Origin: Saxidomus purpurata
Lineage: Eukaryota > Mollusca > Bivalvia > Venerida > Veneridae
Assembly: GCA_022818135.1 (NCBI GenBank)
Contig: JAFMSR010000013.1
Location: 31,912,274-31,976,273, forward strand
Direction: 5' to 3'
Length of the DNA stretch: 64,000 bases
Both the position numbers and the translations under genes were made by a program. The notes beneath the pieces were generated by a model, which did no database searches, had not been told where the DNA came from, and saw only the letters and a list, made by a program, of their open reading frames with translations. Below are positions 22,350-35,049 of the stretch, one piece after another. Position 1 is the stretch's first letter, and each line of letters begins with the position of its first letter.

Positions 22350-22560
22350 TATTGTAGAGTGTTTACAAGGTTTTTCTATTATTTGACCAGCTCTGACCTA
22401 ACTTTTTACTAAACATGACCCAATTTTGATATTGACTTAGTTTATCAAGACATTCTGACCAACTTTCATGACAGTTGCTTATGAAATGTGGACTGTAGAC
22501 TGTTCTTTGTAGATTTTGTGCTCAATTTTTGTGAAATGTTGCAAAATATATTGGGCACTG

Positions 22561-24216
22561 ACCTTTTAAGGGAACTACGAAAATAATACAATCACAGTGT
22601 GATACACAACAGCTGCAATTCAACCTAATAATAAATATTTCTGCCAAATAAAATCAAGTTTAAATAGACTTATTTATATGCTGATTTGAAATAAAATTGT
22701 CAGCACGATTTTTATATCAAGGGAAACAACTCTTCAGCAACTAAAATAATCAGAAAAGAGTGTTAAACGAGCAAATCACCAACAAGTTTGCCTGTATTTA
22801 AATCATTCATTGTTTTTACTTCCTCACAACTGATATCAATTTAAATGAACAAACCTTATCAAACATTAATCAATGATTGCATTACAAAGATTTTAATAAC
22901 CTGTAACTCTACTACCAGAATCAATAATTCTCTGAAACTTGATAAATTTACAATTTATCACCGTTATCGAATATGACCCAGGGAATTTAAACTGATACTT
23001 TGAACAGATTTGTTTGTGTTTTAACAGTGGTATCAGTTGAACAAGAAGTGCAGTTGTTAGAGTGGTCTGTTGAATGTCATTTCATATCAATGCAGACCCA
23101 AGTCTCTATCATTTAATCAAGAAGTTGAAGAAGAGCTGTCCAGCATGCTCAACTATGATCATTTTTTGCCATTAAAATAAAAGTTTTGGAACTAGAATCT
23201 ATGTACTTTCAAAGCGTTTACAAGGGCCGTAAATAGCAAGACATCAAATCAGGAGTTATCTTACTTAACTGTTTGATACCACTAAACCCTACAACAAAGT
23301 TTCGAATTAATACTTTACACGGTAACTGATATAATGTGCATGACTGTGCTTTGCACACAGGACTTTTACTAGGAATTACAGAGTACCGGTATAATAAACA
23401 AATAATTGACAGAGTAATCCACTCTTGCTTACAGATGGGTGTCATGATTGTACACAAGTACTCCAACTTTCAAAAGTAATATATAAAATGGTTAAGTCAA
23501 TAAATGACTAGAATAGAAACTTAACCAAGATTCAAGTCAATAAAGGGCCTTCATTGAAAACATTAGGCAGTTTATAAAGACAGCTTTACTGCTCATAAAA
23601 AGGAACTTTGAAGGAAATAATGTAGCGGAGTGTAGTTTTCTCTCAGAGATGCACAGCTTGGATTTCTTAAAGACAAATAAAGTCTCTGATCTGTACAAGT
23701 GGTAAAAGAGGTCACCTTAAAGCTGTGACCTTGAAGTTGAGTCAGCATGGCAAGATCACCAGTTCTGCACATTAACCTGATGATGTAAACATTATCTGTT
23801 GGCGACACTGCAGACGAAAGCAGAATGCTATGTACGTGTTTCCTGGTCAGCAAAAACTAAATGACATAGTACAAGGTACTTTGTTGACAAGTGCTTTGGG
23901 AAATACGGCTTGCAAAGTTTCATTATGTGGAATTGGAGATTATTTAGACAGATAAATTGTATTGTTTAGTCGGTTCTATTGAGATAGGATGTTATTTGCT
24001 CCACAAAGGGAAGGTTATGATATTTTCACTTCAAAATTGAGCAGTTGTTCATGTTGGTAGTGACTCGTTGCAAGTTACATTTTTGTGAAATACGCAATTA
24101 ATTGTAACCATATATCAGATGTACAAATAAGAAAATATGTATGCTTTTGAAGCATAATCACTTAATCACGTTTACACGTGTACACGAAAGCATTTCCATT
24201 AGCAGCGCTACACGTT
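22561..24216. other. Noncoding stretch, no feature assigned
   Basis: Short open frames at 23218-23466 and 23593-23853 (minus) lack splice context or a family. Parts resemble pearl flanking sequence (AGTTTTGGAACTAG, CAAGAAGTGCAG). Confidence 0.4.
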
Positions 24217-26462
24217 TACTGTAAAACACTTTAATTTCGCGACACCGAAATTTCGCGATTTTTGTCTAATTTTGACGTTTCTATTAATTCGCGTATTTTT
24301 GAATTCACGAAGTTCAACATCCTGAGAATCGAAAGTGACGTCTTCATTGGATAACCTTGGTTTTTAATTTAGTATACTTTTGCGTCGTATAAATTAACCC
24401 AACGCCGAAATTGCCGTTCCCTGTAAACAATGTATAATCCTACTTGTATGTTTGTTGAATTAATCACTCGTACTACATACATGTATCACTCGCCTGACAT
24501 GCTGAAACTATAACAGGTTTGTAATTGAATGATTAAAGTTCAGGTAAACCAACAACCAAAGATGTGCAAACCAATTTTAATTCACACGGTTTACAAGTTA
24601 TTGTCAAACAAACAAAGAGATCAGCTTGTAAAAGCCTTATTGACACCTGTCATCCGTAATTGTTTTAACACGTCTGTGTAAACTAGAGCTATCACTAAAT
24701 GTGATTAATACCCCCAAAAGACTGCTTTATAAACTGAGGAAGTTCGTAGTAACAGAATACCTTGCAAACAAACTAAAGAGAGATATTGTTCTTGGCAATA
24801 ACTCTGTAATTTTTCAAGATAAAGTCATGGTTCTTGTACACTGCACTTTCTCTCAATGTACTTGACCATTGTATGAAGTCGTATTAAATTCCAACTAGTA
24901 GTTTTCGAATTATGCTCCGGACAAGTAAAAGTAACAAAGGGCAATAACTCTGTAATGAGTAAAGATAGAGTTACTGTTCTTTTGCACTGCACTTCCTCTC
25001 ATTGTGCTTGACTATTGTATGAAGTTGTATTGAATTCCAACCAGTAGTTTTCGAATAATGCTCCGGACAAGGAAAAGGAACAAAGGGCAATAACTCTGTA
25101 ATTAGTCAAGATGGAGTTATGGTTCTTGTGCACTGCACTTCCTCTCATTGTGCTAGACCATTGTATGAAGTTGTATTAAATTCCAACTAGTAGCTTACGA
25201 ATTATGCTCTGGACAAGGAAAAGTAACAAAGGGCAATAACTCTGTAATGAGTAAAGATAGAGTTACTGTTCTTTTGCACTGCACTTCCTCTCATTGTGCT
25301 TGACCATTGTATGAAGTTGTATTGAATTCCAACCAGTAGTTTTCGAATAATGCTCCGGACAAGGAAAAGGAACAAAGGGCAATAACTCTGTAATTAGTCA
25401 AGATGGAGTTATGGTTCTTGTGCACTGCACTTCCTCTCATTGTGTTTGACCATTGTATGAAGTTGTATTGAATTCCAACTAGTAGTTTACGAATTATGCT
25501 CTGGACAAGGAAAAGTAACGAAGGGCAATAACTCTGTATCGAGTCAAGATAGAGTCATGGTTCTTGTACACTGCACTTTCTCTGGTTGTGCTTGATCATT
25601 GTATGAAATTGTATTAAATTCTAACTAGTAGTTTTCAAGTTATGCTCCGGACAAGGAAAAGTAACAAAGGGCAATAACTCAGTAAATACTCAAGATAGAG
25701 TTATGGTTCTTGTACACTGCACTTCCTCTGATTGTGCTTGATCATTGTATGAAATTGTATTGAATTCCAACTAGTACTTTTCAAGTTATGCTCCGGACAA
25801 GGAAAAGTAACAAAGGGCAATAACTCTGTAATAAGTCAAGATGGAGTTATGGTTCTTGTGCACTGCACTTCCTCTGAATGTGCTTGACCATTGTATGAGG
25901 TTGTATTGAATTCCAACCAGTAGTTTTTAAGTTATGCTCCGGACAAGGAAAAGTAACAAAGGGCAATAACTCTGTAATTAGTCAAGATGGAGTTATGATT
26001 CTTGTGCACTGCACTTCCTCTCAATGTGTTTGACCATTGTATGAAGTAATATTGAATTCCAACTAGTAGTTTTCAAGTTATGCTCCGGACAAGGAAAATG
26101 CAACAGACCGCCCGACCGCCCGACCGCCCGACCGACCAACCGACCGACCAACCACCGGGTGACTCCTATATACGCTTAGACAATGATCAATTCACAACCT
26201 GCCATGTTGTTTATTTACGTTTTCGAAAATGGGACACACAAAACGAATTGGGAGTAGAGGGGTGAAACATCTACCTTGCATATGTCAAGGTACGGTCAGT
26301 TAACTTCATAACATACAAAAGGTACGTTTGTAAGTACCGCAAATTCGGATGAAATTTAATTCAGATAAGGAATTTTTCACGACATTCTTGAATTCGCGAG
26401 GTACTGAAATCGCGAATATTAGCGAAAATTAAACGATCGCGAATAAAACCTGTTTTACAGTA
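24217..26462. mobile_element. TA-flanked MITE (CTGTAAAACA termini) hosting a pearl insertion
   Basis: The left terminus CTGTAAAACACTTTAATTTC (from 24219) and right terminus ...CCTGTTTTACAG (to 26460) are inverted copies flanked by TA. Subterminal TTCGCGA-type words occur on both sides. Removing the inserted pearl element leaves about 0.75 kb, an ordinary MITE size. Confidence 0.6.
24681..26170 (+). mobile_element. Helitron-like pearl element, copy A
   Basis: It begins AACTAGAGCTATCACTAAAT, the same start as copy B at 30219. About nine core units of 146 bp follow (marker GCTCCGGACAAGGAAAAG). Then comes a GACC/CGACCGCC microsatellite (26104-26155) and the shared ACCACCGGGTGACTCCTATA. The terminal GGGGGTAT hairpin present in copy B is missing here, so the 3' end is truncated. 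Confidence 0.75.
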
Positions 26463-28597
26463 GTAACTTGGGTATCCATTTACACATAAAATAACACATA
26501 CAACAGCTTAGTTAATAACATCTACCTTATTGAAGAAAAGAAAATCCGTTTTAAATTATCATGTGATATTATATAAGTCTCATGATTGAAAATATATGTA
26601 TTATATATGGTCGCTGAATTTGTATTCATGTATCCTGGTGATCTGGATGTCTACACAGCTAAATGATTACGTATCTAAAACGGCAGACATATTTAAACAA
26701 GTATGTAACATTTGTAACTTCAAAGCATATTGTTTGGAACGCAGCATGTATGATGATTTACTGAAACTGATGTAAACAACGTGTAAACGGATCCGTTTCG
26801 TTTAGTGATAGACGTGTACACGTTTAACAAATTCCCTAAACATGACACCCCTAGTTGCCATCTGGTTTAGTGAAAACAGCTGAGATTTGACTGAGAATTA
26901 GAAGCGCTGAAACAGACTGGGTTATTCTCCCTACTTGTTAGTCAAATACCTTTAAAAATACATAACATATGAAAACATTTGCTTTGAAAAATGTTTGTGG
27001 CTTGTATCACTTAGTCAGTGACTTTAGCAGAGAACTGTGGGGGGGGGGGGTCTTTGCTACATGCTAAGTACCTGTGGTTTTGATGAGGTAAACATTTGAC
27101 CTGCATTTCATCAAAATCTTTCAAGGAATTAAGGAATTATGGAGCGGACATGAATTTCAAGACTGAAATGTTTGACCTTGAATTGTGACCTTGACCTTGG
27201 GCCAGCATGACTGAAGTTGGCCTTAACAAGGTTTAAGGTCAACTATTATTTAAGGCCTGTTTAGATTAAGCTTTCATTAATAATGTAGCTTCAGGATACA
27301 GCAGGGGCTGTTTATTGATATTCAATTAAGGTCTTAAGTTTATATTTAACAAGAGCTGCCAGTTTGACTTGACAGCATGCTCAACTTTTGCCAGTGCTTG
27401 GCAATAAAACAAAACTTTGGCTGTAAAAGGCAAAACAAAGATAAACAAAGGACGCAAGTAGCAAGATATTAAGTCAATAGTTATCTTAACTTAATTGTTT
27501 GATATTCCCTAAATTCTACAGCAAAGGTTTGAGTTTATACTTTAAGTGGTTAATAATATATGTGCATGACAGTGCCAGTTCCACAAAAGACTTTTAAGAT
27601 TTTAACTAGGAATTTCTAAGGTCAATCAAAAACTATTTTCCACAATGCTATTTACTCTTGCCAACAGATAGCTGTTATGACAGTTCATAAGTACTCCAAC
27701 TTTCAAAGTAATATCTCAAAGGGTTTAACCAACAAGTGGACAAGTACCAAAAATTCAATGTACTTTCCAAGTTGAAAAGGGCCATAATTCAAATGAATTC
27801 CATAATCAAGAGTTATCTTCTCTTGACTACATTGTGGATCACAATTTGTCTGTGGATGGAGGCAATAACTGTAAATAAGTCAGGCAAGTTTCAAGCAACA
27901 TCTATAATCATATAAATGATTTTGAAATAAAGTTGTGTGGTGCGAAAAACTTAACCAAGGTGTGATGCCAATGCAGATGCCAACACCGAGGCGTGTACAT
28001 TGCTCCCGTTTTCTTTGAAAAGTCAAGCTAAAAATAAGAAGGGGCTATACTAAGCTACTGCACATATTTCAATGCAGCACGCTAATCAGATTTTGGTTCA
28101 TTACAGATTTCAACGATGATTGTAGTTTTCTATCAAATGCTAGTCATAGAGCAAAAATATAGAAAATTATTTTGGACAAAATGAGAGCATGCACTCCATT
28201 TTTTCTTACAACGCAAGATGATAAATGATAAAGCAAGGTTATCATGGTCTTCTTTCCTGATAACTATGAAAAAATGTAATTGTAGCAATTAATGGTGTCA
28301 CGGCATTGAAAAATAGTTCAGTCTGGAATAATGTTTCAACTGAAATCAAATAAATGAAACTAATAACAGCTCACAAAAATTAATCAAAGTCCGCTGCAGG
28401 TGTTGACATAACTTCAGTAAAATATTTTCCATTTTTAACTCATTGAAAAAAGACGAAGTATAACCTAGTTTGGATAATGTGACAGTGACGTAGCAGATAT
28501 ACGTGTACACAGAAGCCTACAAGCATTGCGTAAATAGGTAGAGCTTGATATAGAAAAGGGTTGAAGGCTTTCCAATACATGAACATTACGATAGAAC
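26463..28597. other. Noncoding stretch with pearl-like debris
   Basis: A G12 run lies at 27039-27050. From about 27350 the sequence AACAAGAGCTGCCAG opens a pearl-like element with degenerate units, running to about 28010. A hAT-like end (ACACCCCTAG) lies near 26845. No coding exon is seen. Confidence 0.45.
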
Positions 28598-28677
28598 GAT
28601 GCGTTGGCACAGTGGGTAGGGCGCTAGGTGTCTACAAATAAAGATTTTAAAGACTAGTTCGATTCTCAATTTTTTTT
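28598..28677 (+). mobile_element. tRNA-like sequence with Pol III terminator
   Basis: A perfect A box (TGGCACAGTGG, 28605-28615), a B box (GTTCGATTCTC, 28656-28666) and an eight-T run directly after (28670-28677) form a complete internal Pol III unit. The T and acceptor arms pair poorly, so a tRNA-derived SINE or pseudo-tRNA is more likely than a working tRNA. Confidence 0.5.
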
Positions 28678-28834
28678 CTTAATATTTTTTTTCCATTGAA
28701 TTACTTCGGGTAAAATGTTAATTGTGTAGTAATATGTTTTTTTTTTGACAAACAATAAACAGTAAATGAAAGTAAAATGACTAAAACTTTGAAAGATTCT
28801 ATAACCATTTCAAGCACGAGCATTTCATGCTTAC

Positions 28835-28949
28835 TGGCATCTCGTGTAATGGAATATATACATTGAACTAGTATTACCAAAATTACGATGATTTGTCCAA
28901 GACAATTCTTCAGCAAGTAATGAAGGTACATTGTTCCTTTGAACTGTTG
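28835..28949 (-). CDS. Possible small membrane-spanning exon
   Basis: On the minus strand an open stretch between AAACAG and GTAAGC gives a hydrophobic segment (LGQIIVILVILVQCIYSI), compatible with one transmembrane helix. Only the splice signals and hydrophobicity support it. AT-rich DNA often yields such frames by chance. Confidence 0.2.
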
Positions 28950-30218
28950 CTGTTTGACGAATTGTCAAATAAAGGCAAATTTGATCTTCATTGGATTGTT
29001 TAATTTGTTCGAAGTACAGAAAAAAACATAAATTAAAATGATTATAGAAGTAAACATAACAATGAAAATAAAAAAGAAGAATAAAATAAAACTATCTTGC
29101 TGAAAAAAGAGTGTAAAAATTTGAATGTACATATACCTATATGAACTCCTGTTTGACACAACTAATATAATCAGGAACAGGAGTCTTACCTACTGCACTA
29201 AAGTGACAGCGACTGTATACAATTTACAATATAATATATATTGACATTAATTACGTCTAGTGCTCTCCCTTGTAATAAGATAACGTGATTTCACCCGGTA
29301 AAAGTAGACTCTTCTGTTGCGTCATTGTAAAATTAACAATTAACAATTAACAATTAAACTCTCCTTCATAAGTGACCCCCCCCCCCCAAAACCGCAGGTG
29401 GTCAAATATGTTAATCGGTTTATTGCCCCTAATCAGTTATAATCCTGTCTGATTAGGTCCAGCAATGTATCTGTAGACCTGACATGTAGTACAATTATAC
29501 GAACATACATTTTATTGATTTGTACAGATAATTGTTTTATAACTTATTTCCTGTTGTTTATATAAACAGTTTTATATAATTATGAAATTTTACTTTTTAT
29601 TGCAGGATATGAAAAATATTTTTAAATAAATGCAGAATAACTGTGATTTTGAAGTTATATTGAGAATTTTAATATGCTCAAGTAATTAAGCGCCTTCCCG
29701 TGGTGTGGCCTGAATGCATTTTTTATTTATAAAGAATCCTTCTGACTGTATTTATTTCTTTGTAAATTAAAAGTGCAACTGAACGCTTCTAAGTCAAAAC
29801 TAAATTTCTTTTATGTATCAAGTGTAACATCTAATGTCTGTGATAATGCTATAGATAACGTAAATATTCTTATCTATAGAGTCTCCTATAACTCACTATT
29901 GAGTGGCAGCATTACATGTTTAATGTTTTATTCATGTCTATTGTATTGATAATGTACATGCTGATGAGACTGAAATAAACTATGAAACTCTAATCTTAAT
30001 GATAATTCAGGTTTGCTGTAAGAGTAATTACTTGAGTATTTAAAACATTACTCAATCTAACTTTGAAATCACAGTTATTTTGCAGTAATTTAAAAGTAAA
30101 AAAAATATTTTATGTTTCTGTCATATTAGAAAATTATTTTGATATTATAACTGTAAGTGTTGATTTAATTATAATCTAATTTGATTGGGAATTTACATAC
30201 CTAAAAGGTAACTGATAA
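28950..30218. other. Noncoding stretch
   Basis: It holds an AATTAAC tandem run (29332-29356), a C-run (29378-29387) and AT-rich sequence. No coding exon is seen. Confidence 0.5.
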
Positions 30219-31566
30219 AACTAGAGCTATCACTAAATGTGATTAATACCCCCAAAAGACTGCTTTATAAACTGAGGAAGTTCGTAGTAACAGAATACCT
30301 TGCAAACAAACTAAAAAGAGATATTGTTCTTGGCAATAACTCTGTAATTTGTCAAGATAGAGTTATGGTTCTTGTACACTGCACTTCCTCTCATTGTGCT
30401 TGACCATTGTATGAAGTTGTATTGAATTCCAACCAATAGTTTTCGAATAATGCTCCGGACAAGTAAAAGTAACAAAGAGCAATAACTCTGAAATGAGTCA
30501 AGATAGAGTTATGGTTCTTGTACACTGCACTTCCTCTCATTGTGCTTCATCATTGTATGAAATTGTATTGAATTCCAACCAGTAGTTTTCAAGTTATGCT
30601 CTGGACAAGGAAAACTAACAAAGGGCAATAACTCTGTAATTAGTCAAGATGGAGTTATAGTTCTTGTGCACTGCACTTCCTCTCAATGTGCTTGATCATG
30701 TATGAAGTTGTATTGAATTCCAACCAGTAGTTTTCAAGTTATGCTCCGGACAAGGAAAAGTAACAAAGGGCAATAACTCTGTAATTAGTCAAGATGGAGT
30801 TATAGTTCTTGTGCACTGCACTTCCTCTCAATGTGCTTGATCATTGTATGAAGTTGTATTGAATTCCAACAAGTAGTTTTCAAGTTATGCTCCGGACAAG
30901 GAAAACTAACAAAGGGCAATAACTCTGTAATTAGTCAAGATGGAGTTATAGTTCTTGTGCATTGCACTTCCTCTCAATGTGCTTGATCATTGTATGAAGT
31001 TGTATTGAATTCCAACAAGTAGTTTTCAAGTTATGCTCCGGACAAGGAAAAGCAACAAAGGGCAATAACTCTGTAATTAGTCAAGATGGAGTTATGGTTC
31101 TTGTGCCTGCACTTCCTCTCAATGTGCTTGACCATTGTATGAAGTTGTATTGAATTCCAACCAGTAGTTTTCAAGTTATGCTCCGGACAAGGAAAACTAA
31201 CAAAGGGCATAACTCTGTAATTAGTCAAGATGGAGTTATGGTTCTTGTGCACTGCACTTCCTCTCAATGTGCTTGACCATTGTATGAAGTTGTATTGAAT
31301 TCCAACCAGTAGTTTTCAAGTTATGCTCCGGACAAGGAAAAGTAACAAAGGGCAATAACTCTGTAATTAGTCAAGATGGAGTTATGGTTCTTGTGCACTG
31401 CACTTCCTCTCAATGTGCTTGATCATTGTATGAAGTTGTATTGAATTCCAACAAGTAGTTTTCAAGTTATGCTCCGGACAAGGAAAATGCAACAGACCGA
31501 CCGACCGACCGACCAACCACCGGGTGACTCCTATATACCCCCCTAAACTTCGTTTTGGGGGTATAA
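30219..31566 (+). mobile_element. Helitron-like pearl element, copy B (most complete)
   Basis: The start AACTAGAGCTATCACTAAAT matches copy A. About eight core units of 144-146 bp are highly alike, more so than in copy A, which suggests recent amplification. A (GACC)n tract at 31494-31515 follows, then ACCACCGGGTGACTCC and a terminal hairpin (ATACCCCC... to ...GGGGGTAT, ending about 31565). The 5' end also carries ATACCCCC, so the ends are partly complementary. Confidence 0.8.
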
Positions 31567-31602
31567 TAAAATATTAACATCTTATAAAGGTCTTAAAATT
31601 TA

Positions 31603-31660
31603 TGTATAACTAACATCCCTTTCCTACATTATCTGTACATAATGTAAGGGAGTTAGTTAT
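31603..31660. repeat. Short foldback
   Basis: Arms TATAACTAAC...CCTACATTAT and ATAATGTAAGG...GTTAGTTATA pair over about 25 bp with few mismatches around a 6-nt loop. It is probably a small MITE remnant. Confidence 0.55.
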
Positions 31661-32750
31661 ACAGTAGCTGAATATGATAAACAGAAGCTAGTCTACCAGT
31701 GGCCAGTCATGTTAATTGACCCCTGCTGTGAATTCACATGGCTGACTGGACCCCTGTGGTGCATACCCCGCATTCCTGTTCAAGTGTCTTTAACCTGACA
31801 GTACTAATCTGACTTAGAATTCAACTCTAAAACATGAGAGTTATGAAAAATTTAGTCTCCATACTATGCTCACTGAAAAAAGGCATTTTTAGCCAACTGA
31901 AACAGGTCTTTTCATTGGATCCATTTTAAGAAGACAAAAAATTGCTGATATTTGCTACTTTTTAATTTTCCTTGCATTCACACTCACACACAGGTACAGG
32001 TAAACAGATCAACAGAAATACAAATGGCCAATATTTTGGTTGGAAAGTTATCCTGTGTAATTAACTTATTGCAGACAATTGGCAAAAAAATGCAAGACCT
32101 AAATTTAAACAAGCAACATGAAAAAAAGAATGTTGCAAAAACATGCAAATTTGGGAAAAAACAACAGGCCAATAAAAGGGCCAAAATGGGCATATATCGC
32201 TCACTTGGCTACCATTTGGTCAATTTCGACCTGAACAGTATTCGTAGAAATCAACTACACAATGCTATATTCCAAATGTCGAAAGCTCTAGACGTTATGG
32301 TTTTAGACAAGAAGATTTTGGACAATAAACCAGGTTTACCTAAATGAGACCTCAAAAAAAATATAAAAATATCAAAAAAATCAAGCAACCTCCAAATCAA
32401 ACAATCTTGGAAGAGATCCACTAGGCAATGCTATATGCTAAATAGCAATGCTATATGCTAGTATCTAAGCTCTAGGCATTGTGATTTCGGAGATTTTTTG
32501 AAATTTTCCTTTGTGTTGCAATGGCAACCACAGTTCTCCAAGGTATGGAATTCTTAGAAAACATATCATACAGTTACATGCAAGGAACATTCCTGCCAAA
32601 TTTCATCAACATTAGCGGAGTGGTTTCAGAGGAGATGTTGTTTGAAGGAAAAGGTGGACGGACAAGATGACGTATGATGGGCGGTGAATGATCCAAATAG
32701 CTCACCCTGACACAAACAAAACCGCTGAAGAAATAATATGAATGACTTAC
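31661..32750. other. Pearl-like degenerate repeat, noncoding
   Basis: Phrases such as GCAATGCTATATGCTA, 'TCTAAGCTCTAGGCATTG' and a terminal AGCTCACCCTGAC (32700) recur in the element at 35678-36985, so this is another member of that family. A 131-codon open frame at 31952-32347 lies inside it and is judged spurious. Confidence 0.45.
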
Positions 32751-32998
32751 CCCTTCAAAGACTGTCTCTAAATCATGCGGATGATAAGATGTTATTTCTG
32801 GGTCATCATCCAACAACAGAGCATTGCCATGATGCATCTTGTGGCGTTTGAGGAACGCGGGCGGAAAATGAAATCTGTGTTTTTCATGGTGCGGAGGGTA
32901 GGAGAATGTTGTTTGTGGTGGTACCAAATCAACCAATATCTCTCCAAACAATCCAATATCACTTTCTTTATCGGTCATTTTTAAAACACTACCTGTCC
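32751..32998 (-). CDS. Unidentified coding exon (minus strand)
   Basis: The exon runs from TTTTTGTAG|GG to GAAGGG|GTAAGT on the minus strand, both strong splice signals. An ATG at 32978-32976 opens 76 codons in phase 0: MTDKESDIGLFGEIL... to ...HDLETVFEG, with a His-rich middle (PPHHEKHRFHFPP, KRHKMHHG) and an acidic LLLDDDPE. The frame is also open upstream to the acceptor, so the ATG may not be the start. I do not recognise the family. Further exons should lie left of 32700 on this strand but could not be found by eye. Less AT-biased codon use than its surroundings supports coding. Confidence 0.5.
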
Positions 32999-33269
32999 CT
33001 ACAAAAATACAAGGAAATGTCATATATTTCAAAATGTTGGTCAATCCACTGACTGTATCAATAACACCAATACAAGTTCTCCATCAGACTGTGTCATAAA
33101 GTTCTTAATATATCTCACGAGTGCTATAATAAAAACAAAGCTGTCTGCAACACACTTGCTCAAATATTCAAACAGCTTTATCACTGAAGTCAACAGGGCA
33201 TGATTTTGTCACAATTCAGATAAATGTGAGTTGCTTCTTTCAGAAAACTTATCCAATCAAAACACATTC

Positions 33270-33780
33270 ACATACTGTATAGGTGGAAATATTGGCGGCG
33301 GTTTTATTTTCGCTATATTGGTGGTAAAGACATTTCCGCAGATTCAAAACCCCGCCATTATCAGCATGCCCAGTCACGCAGAATCCTGCGTTTTTCACGC
33401 AGAAAACACGATGCGCACACAAATTTTTCAATGTCCGTGCGTGCAGGTACGCATCTTTGTTGTGGCCGGCGAATGAACGAATTCAGCTCATAAATTGGTG
33501 GTCGGTAACCTAAAATCGGGAAACGCTTGCTTTTCAATTGAAAATCAATAAGCACCCCGTGGCAAGCATCTGTCCGATCTTGACTACTCGTATTACATCA
33601 CATGTTCAAAATGGCGAAACAAATGAACCTAAGAAGCTTCCTTTTGGGTCGAAATCAGCAAAGATCGTATTTCCAAATGACAGTAGATTGATTATTTTGC
33701 ATCTGTGCAAACTATGCACCATTGCTTGCTAAGCCTAACGCATATCAATCGCAGGGGGGTTTTCGGATGTGTTCCGCTTC
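33270..33780. promoter_or_regulatory. CpG-richer block, possible promoter region
   Basis: CG dinucleotides are clearly more frequent here than in the flanks. A GCGGCGG stretch lies near 33295. On the plus strand ATGTTCAAAATGGCGAAAC opens a short frame (about 29 codons) with a basic, presequence-like start. It could be a start region for the minus-strand exon at 32751-32998, a plus-strand gene, or both. This is an inference from composition. Confidence 0.3.
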
Positions 33781-34309
33781 GATCATGTGGAAAGGTTGCT
33801 GTCAGCTGACTTGTCATGTGACCAATTATTTTTGTAAATGAACCAAACCGAGTATTCTTATCTTTTTAGTACATCGGACCTGTCCAGGCCATGTAAAATA
33901 TATGCTTTGTTTCATGACTGTCAGTTCATTTAAACATTACCTATTACTTTTTGTTTTAATACCAGTCCATATCTTCATGTTTTGGGAAATTAGTACCAGC
34001 ATGACCAGTGTACCCAGATTTTTAAGCCTGTACCCACTTTTTCCAAAACTAGTGGGTATAGGTACCCACATTTTAAAAATCCTGTGGGCATGCTGCATTA
34101 TATTACACCGCAGATTATTTCCCCATCGCCAATTATTGTTAAAGGGAGACAACTAAATGTAAGGTAATAATGACCTTGTCTGTGTGGTTTATGTGCGGTG
34201 TCTGTACATTTCATTTATATGTATGGGGAGCTAAAAAGTTTCTTTTTGTAGTTTAATATAATATGCTATACATGTATGCCATCTTGTATCCCTGTGCCAT
34301 ACTAACTTT

Positions 34310-34870
34310 GGACAAGAAAATAACATCACTTTTCAAGGTCACAGTAACCTTGATTTTTGACCTCAGTATAGGTTGGGGTGTCCTACTAATCATAACCAAC
34401 CTGGATACCAAGACCAAGTGTCAGATGGTAAATGGTTCTCATTTTATAGGCAGTATTGTATATATTGTGTTAGAATAGACATGACCTGCCCTGCCCCAAC
34501 CCACACAGCTGAAGACCCAGGGGTCAGATAAAAATTCAGATGTGCATTGCCAGGAGGTCATATCTATATTGTGGCAAAGTATAAGTTAATTGCTTGGACA
34601 GACTGACTTCACTTCTGAAGATCGCAATGACCTTTGACCTACTGATGGTTTTTTAGTAGCAAAGACCAACCAGCATACCAAGATTGAGTGTAATATCCTA
34701 AAGTGTTCTCTTTTTATAGGCAGTATTATCTATACTGTGTAGTGACCCCACACTGCCCCAACCCACAGCTTCATACCCTGGGGTTAAAGGAAAATTCTAC
34801 AAATGCCAGGAGGTCATAGCAATATTGTGGGAAAGTTTAAAGACCCTGGCACAAATAGTGCAGGAGTTAC
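34310..34870 (+). repeat. Two-unit degenerate tandem repeat, pearl-like
   Basis: Two units of about 290 bp share 'TTATAGGCAGTATT', 'CTGCCCCAACCCACA' and 'GCCAGGAGGTCAT' in the same order. No coding is supported. Confidence 0.6.
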
Positions 34871-35049
34871 TGGTTTAGGACAGATGGAAAGACAGACAGA
34901 GGGCGAAGATCATTCCAATGATGAACCCCAGCCACTCTGCCAGGGTGAATATAGGATACCAATCTTTAGATTTCCTATACAAAAAACTTGTAATACAAAA
35001 TGTCATTTAATCTTGGCCTTGCATACAAACAGAAGTGTCTATTAACAGA

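Larger units (their letters stand above)
19130..22560. repeat. Degenerate pearl-type tandem array, interrupted by a transposon
   Basis: Recurrent words such as 'GACCTAGTTTTTGACC', 'ATGACCCAGTTT', 'TCTGACCAACTTTCA' and 'AAATGTGGCTTCTA' repeat at loose 130-160 bp intervals. The array runs from 19130 to 20700 and resumes at 22350. No coding is seen. The TA-flanked element at 20705-22349 splits it. Confidence 0.55.

Noticed and set aside
24681..31566. CRISPR-like array of regular repeats
   Set aside because: Units are about 146 bp without unique spacers, in a eukaryotic transposon layout.
31952..32347. Plus-strand 131-codon frame
   Set aside because: It lies inside a degenerate pearl-type repeat, with no splice signals or family resemblance.
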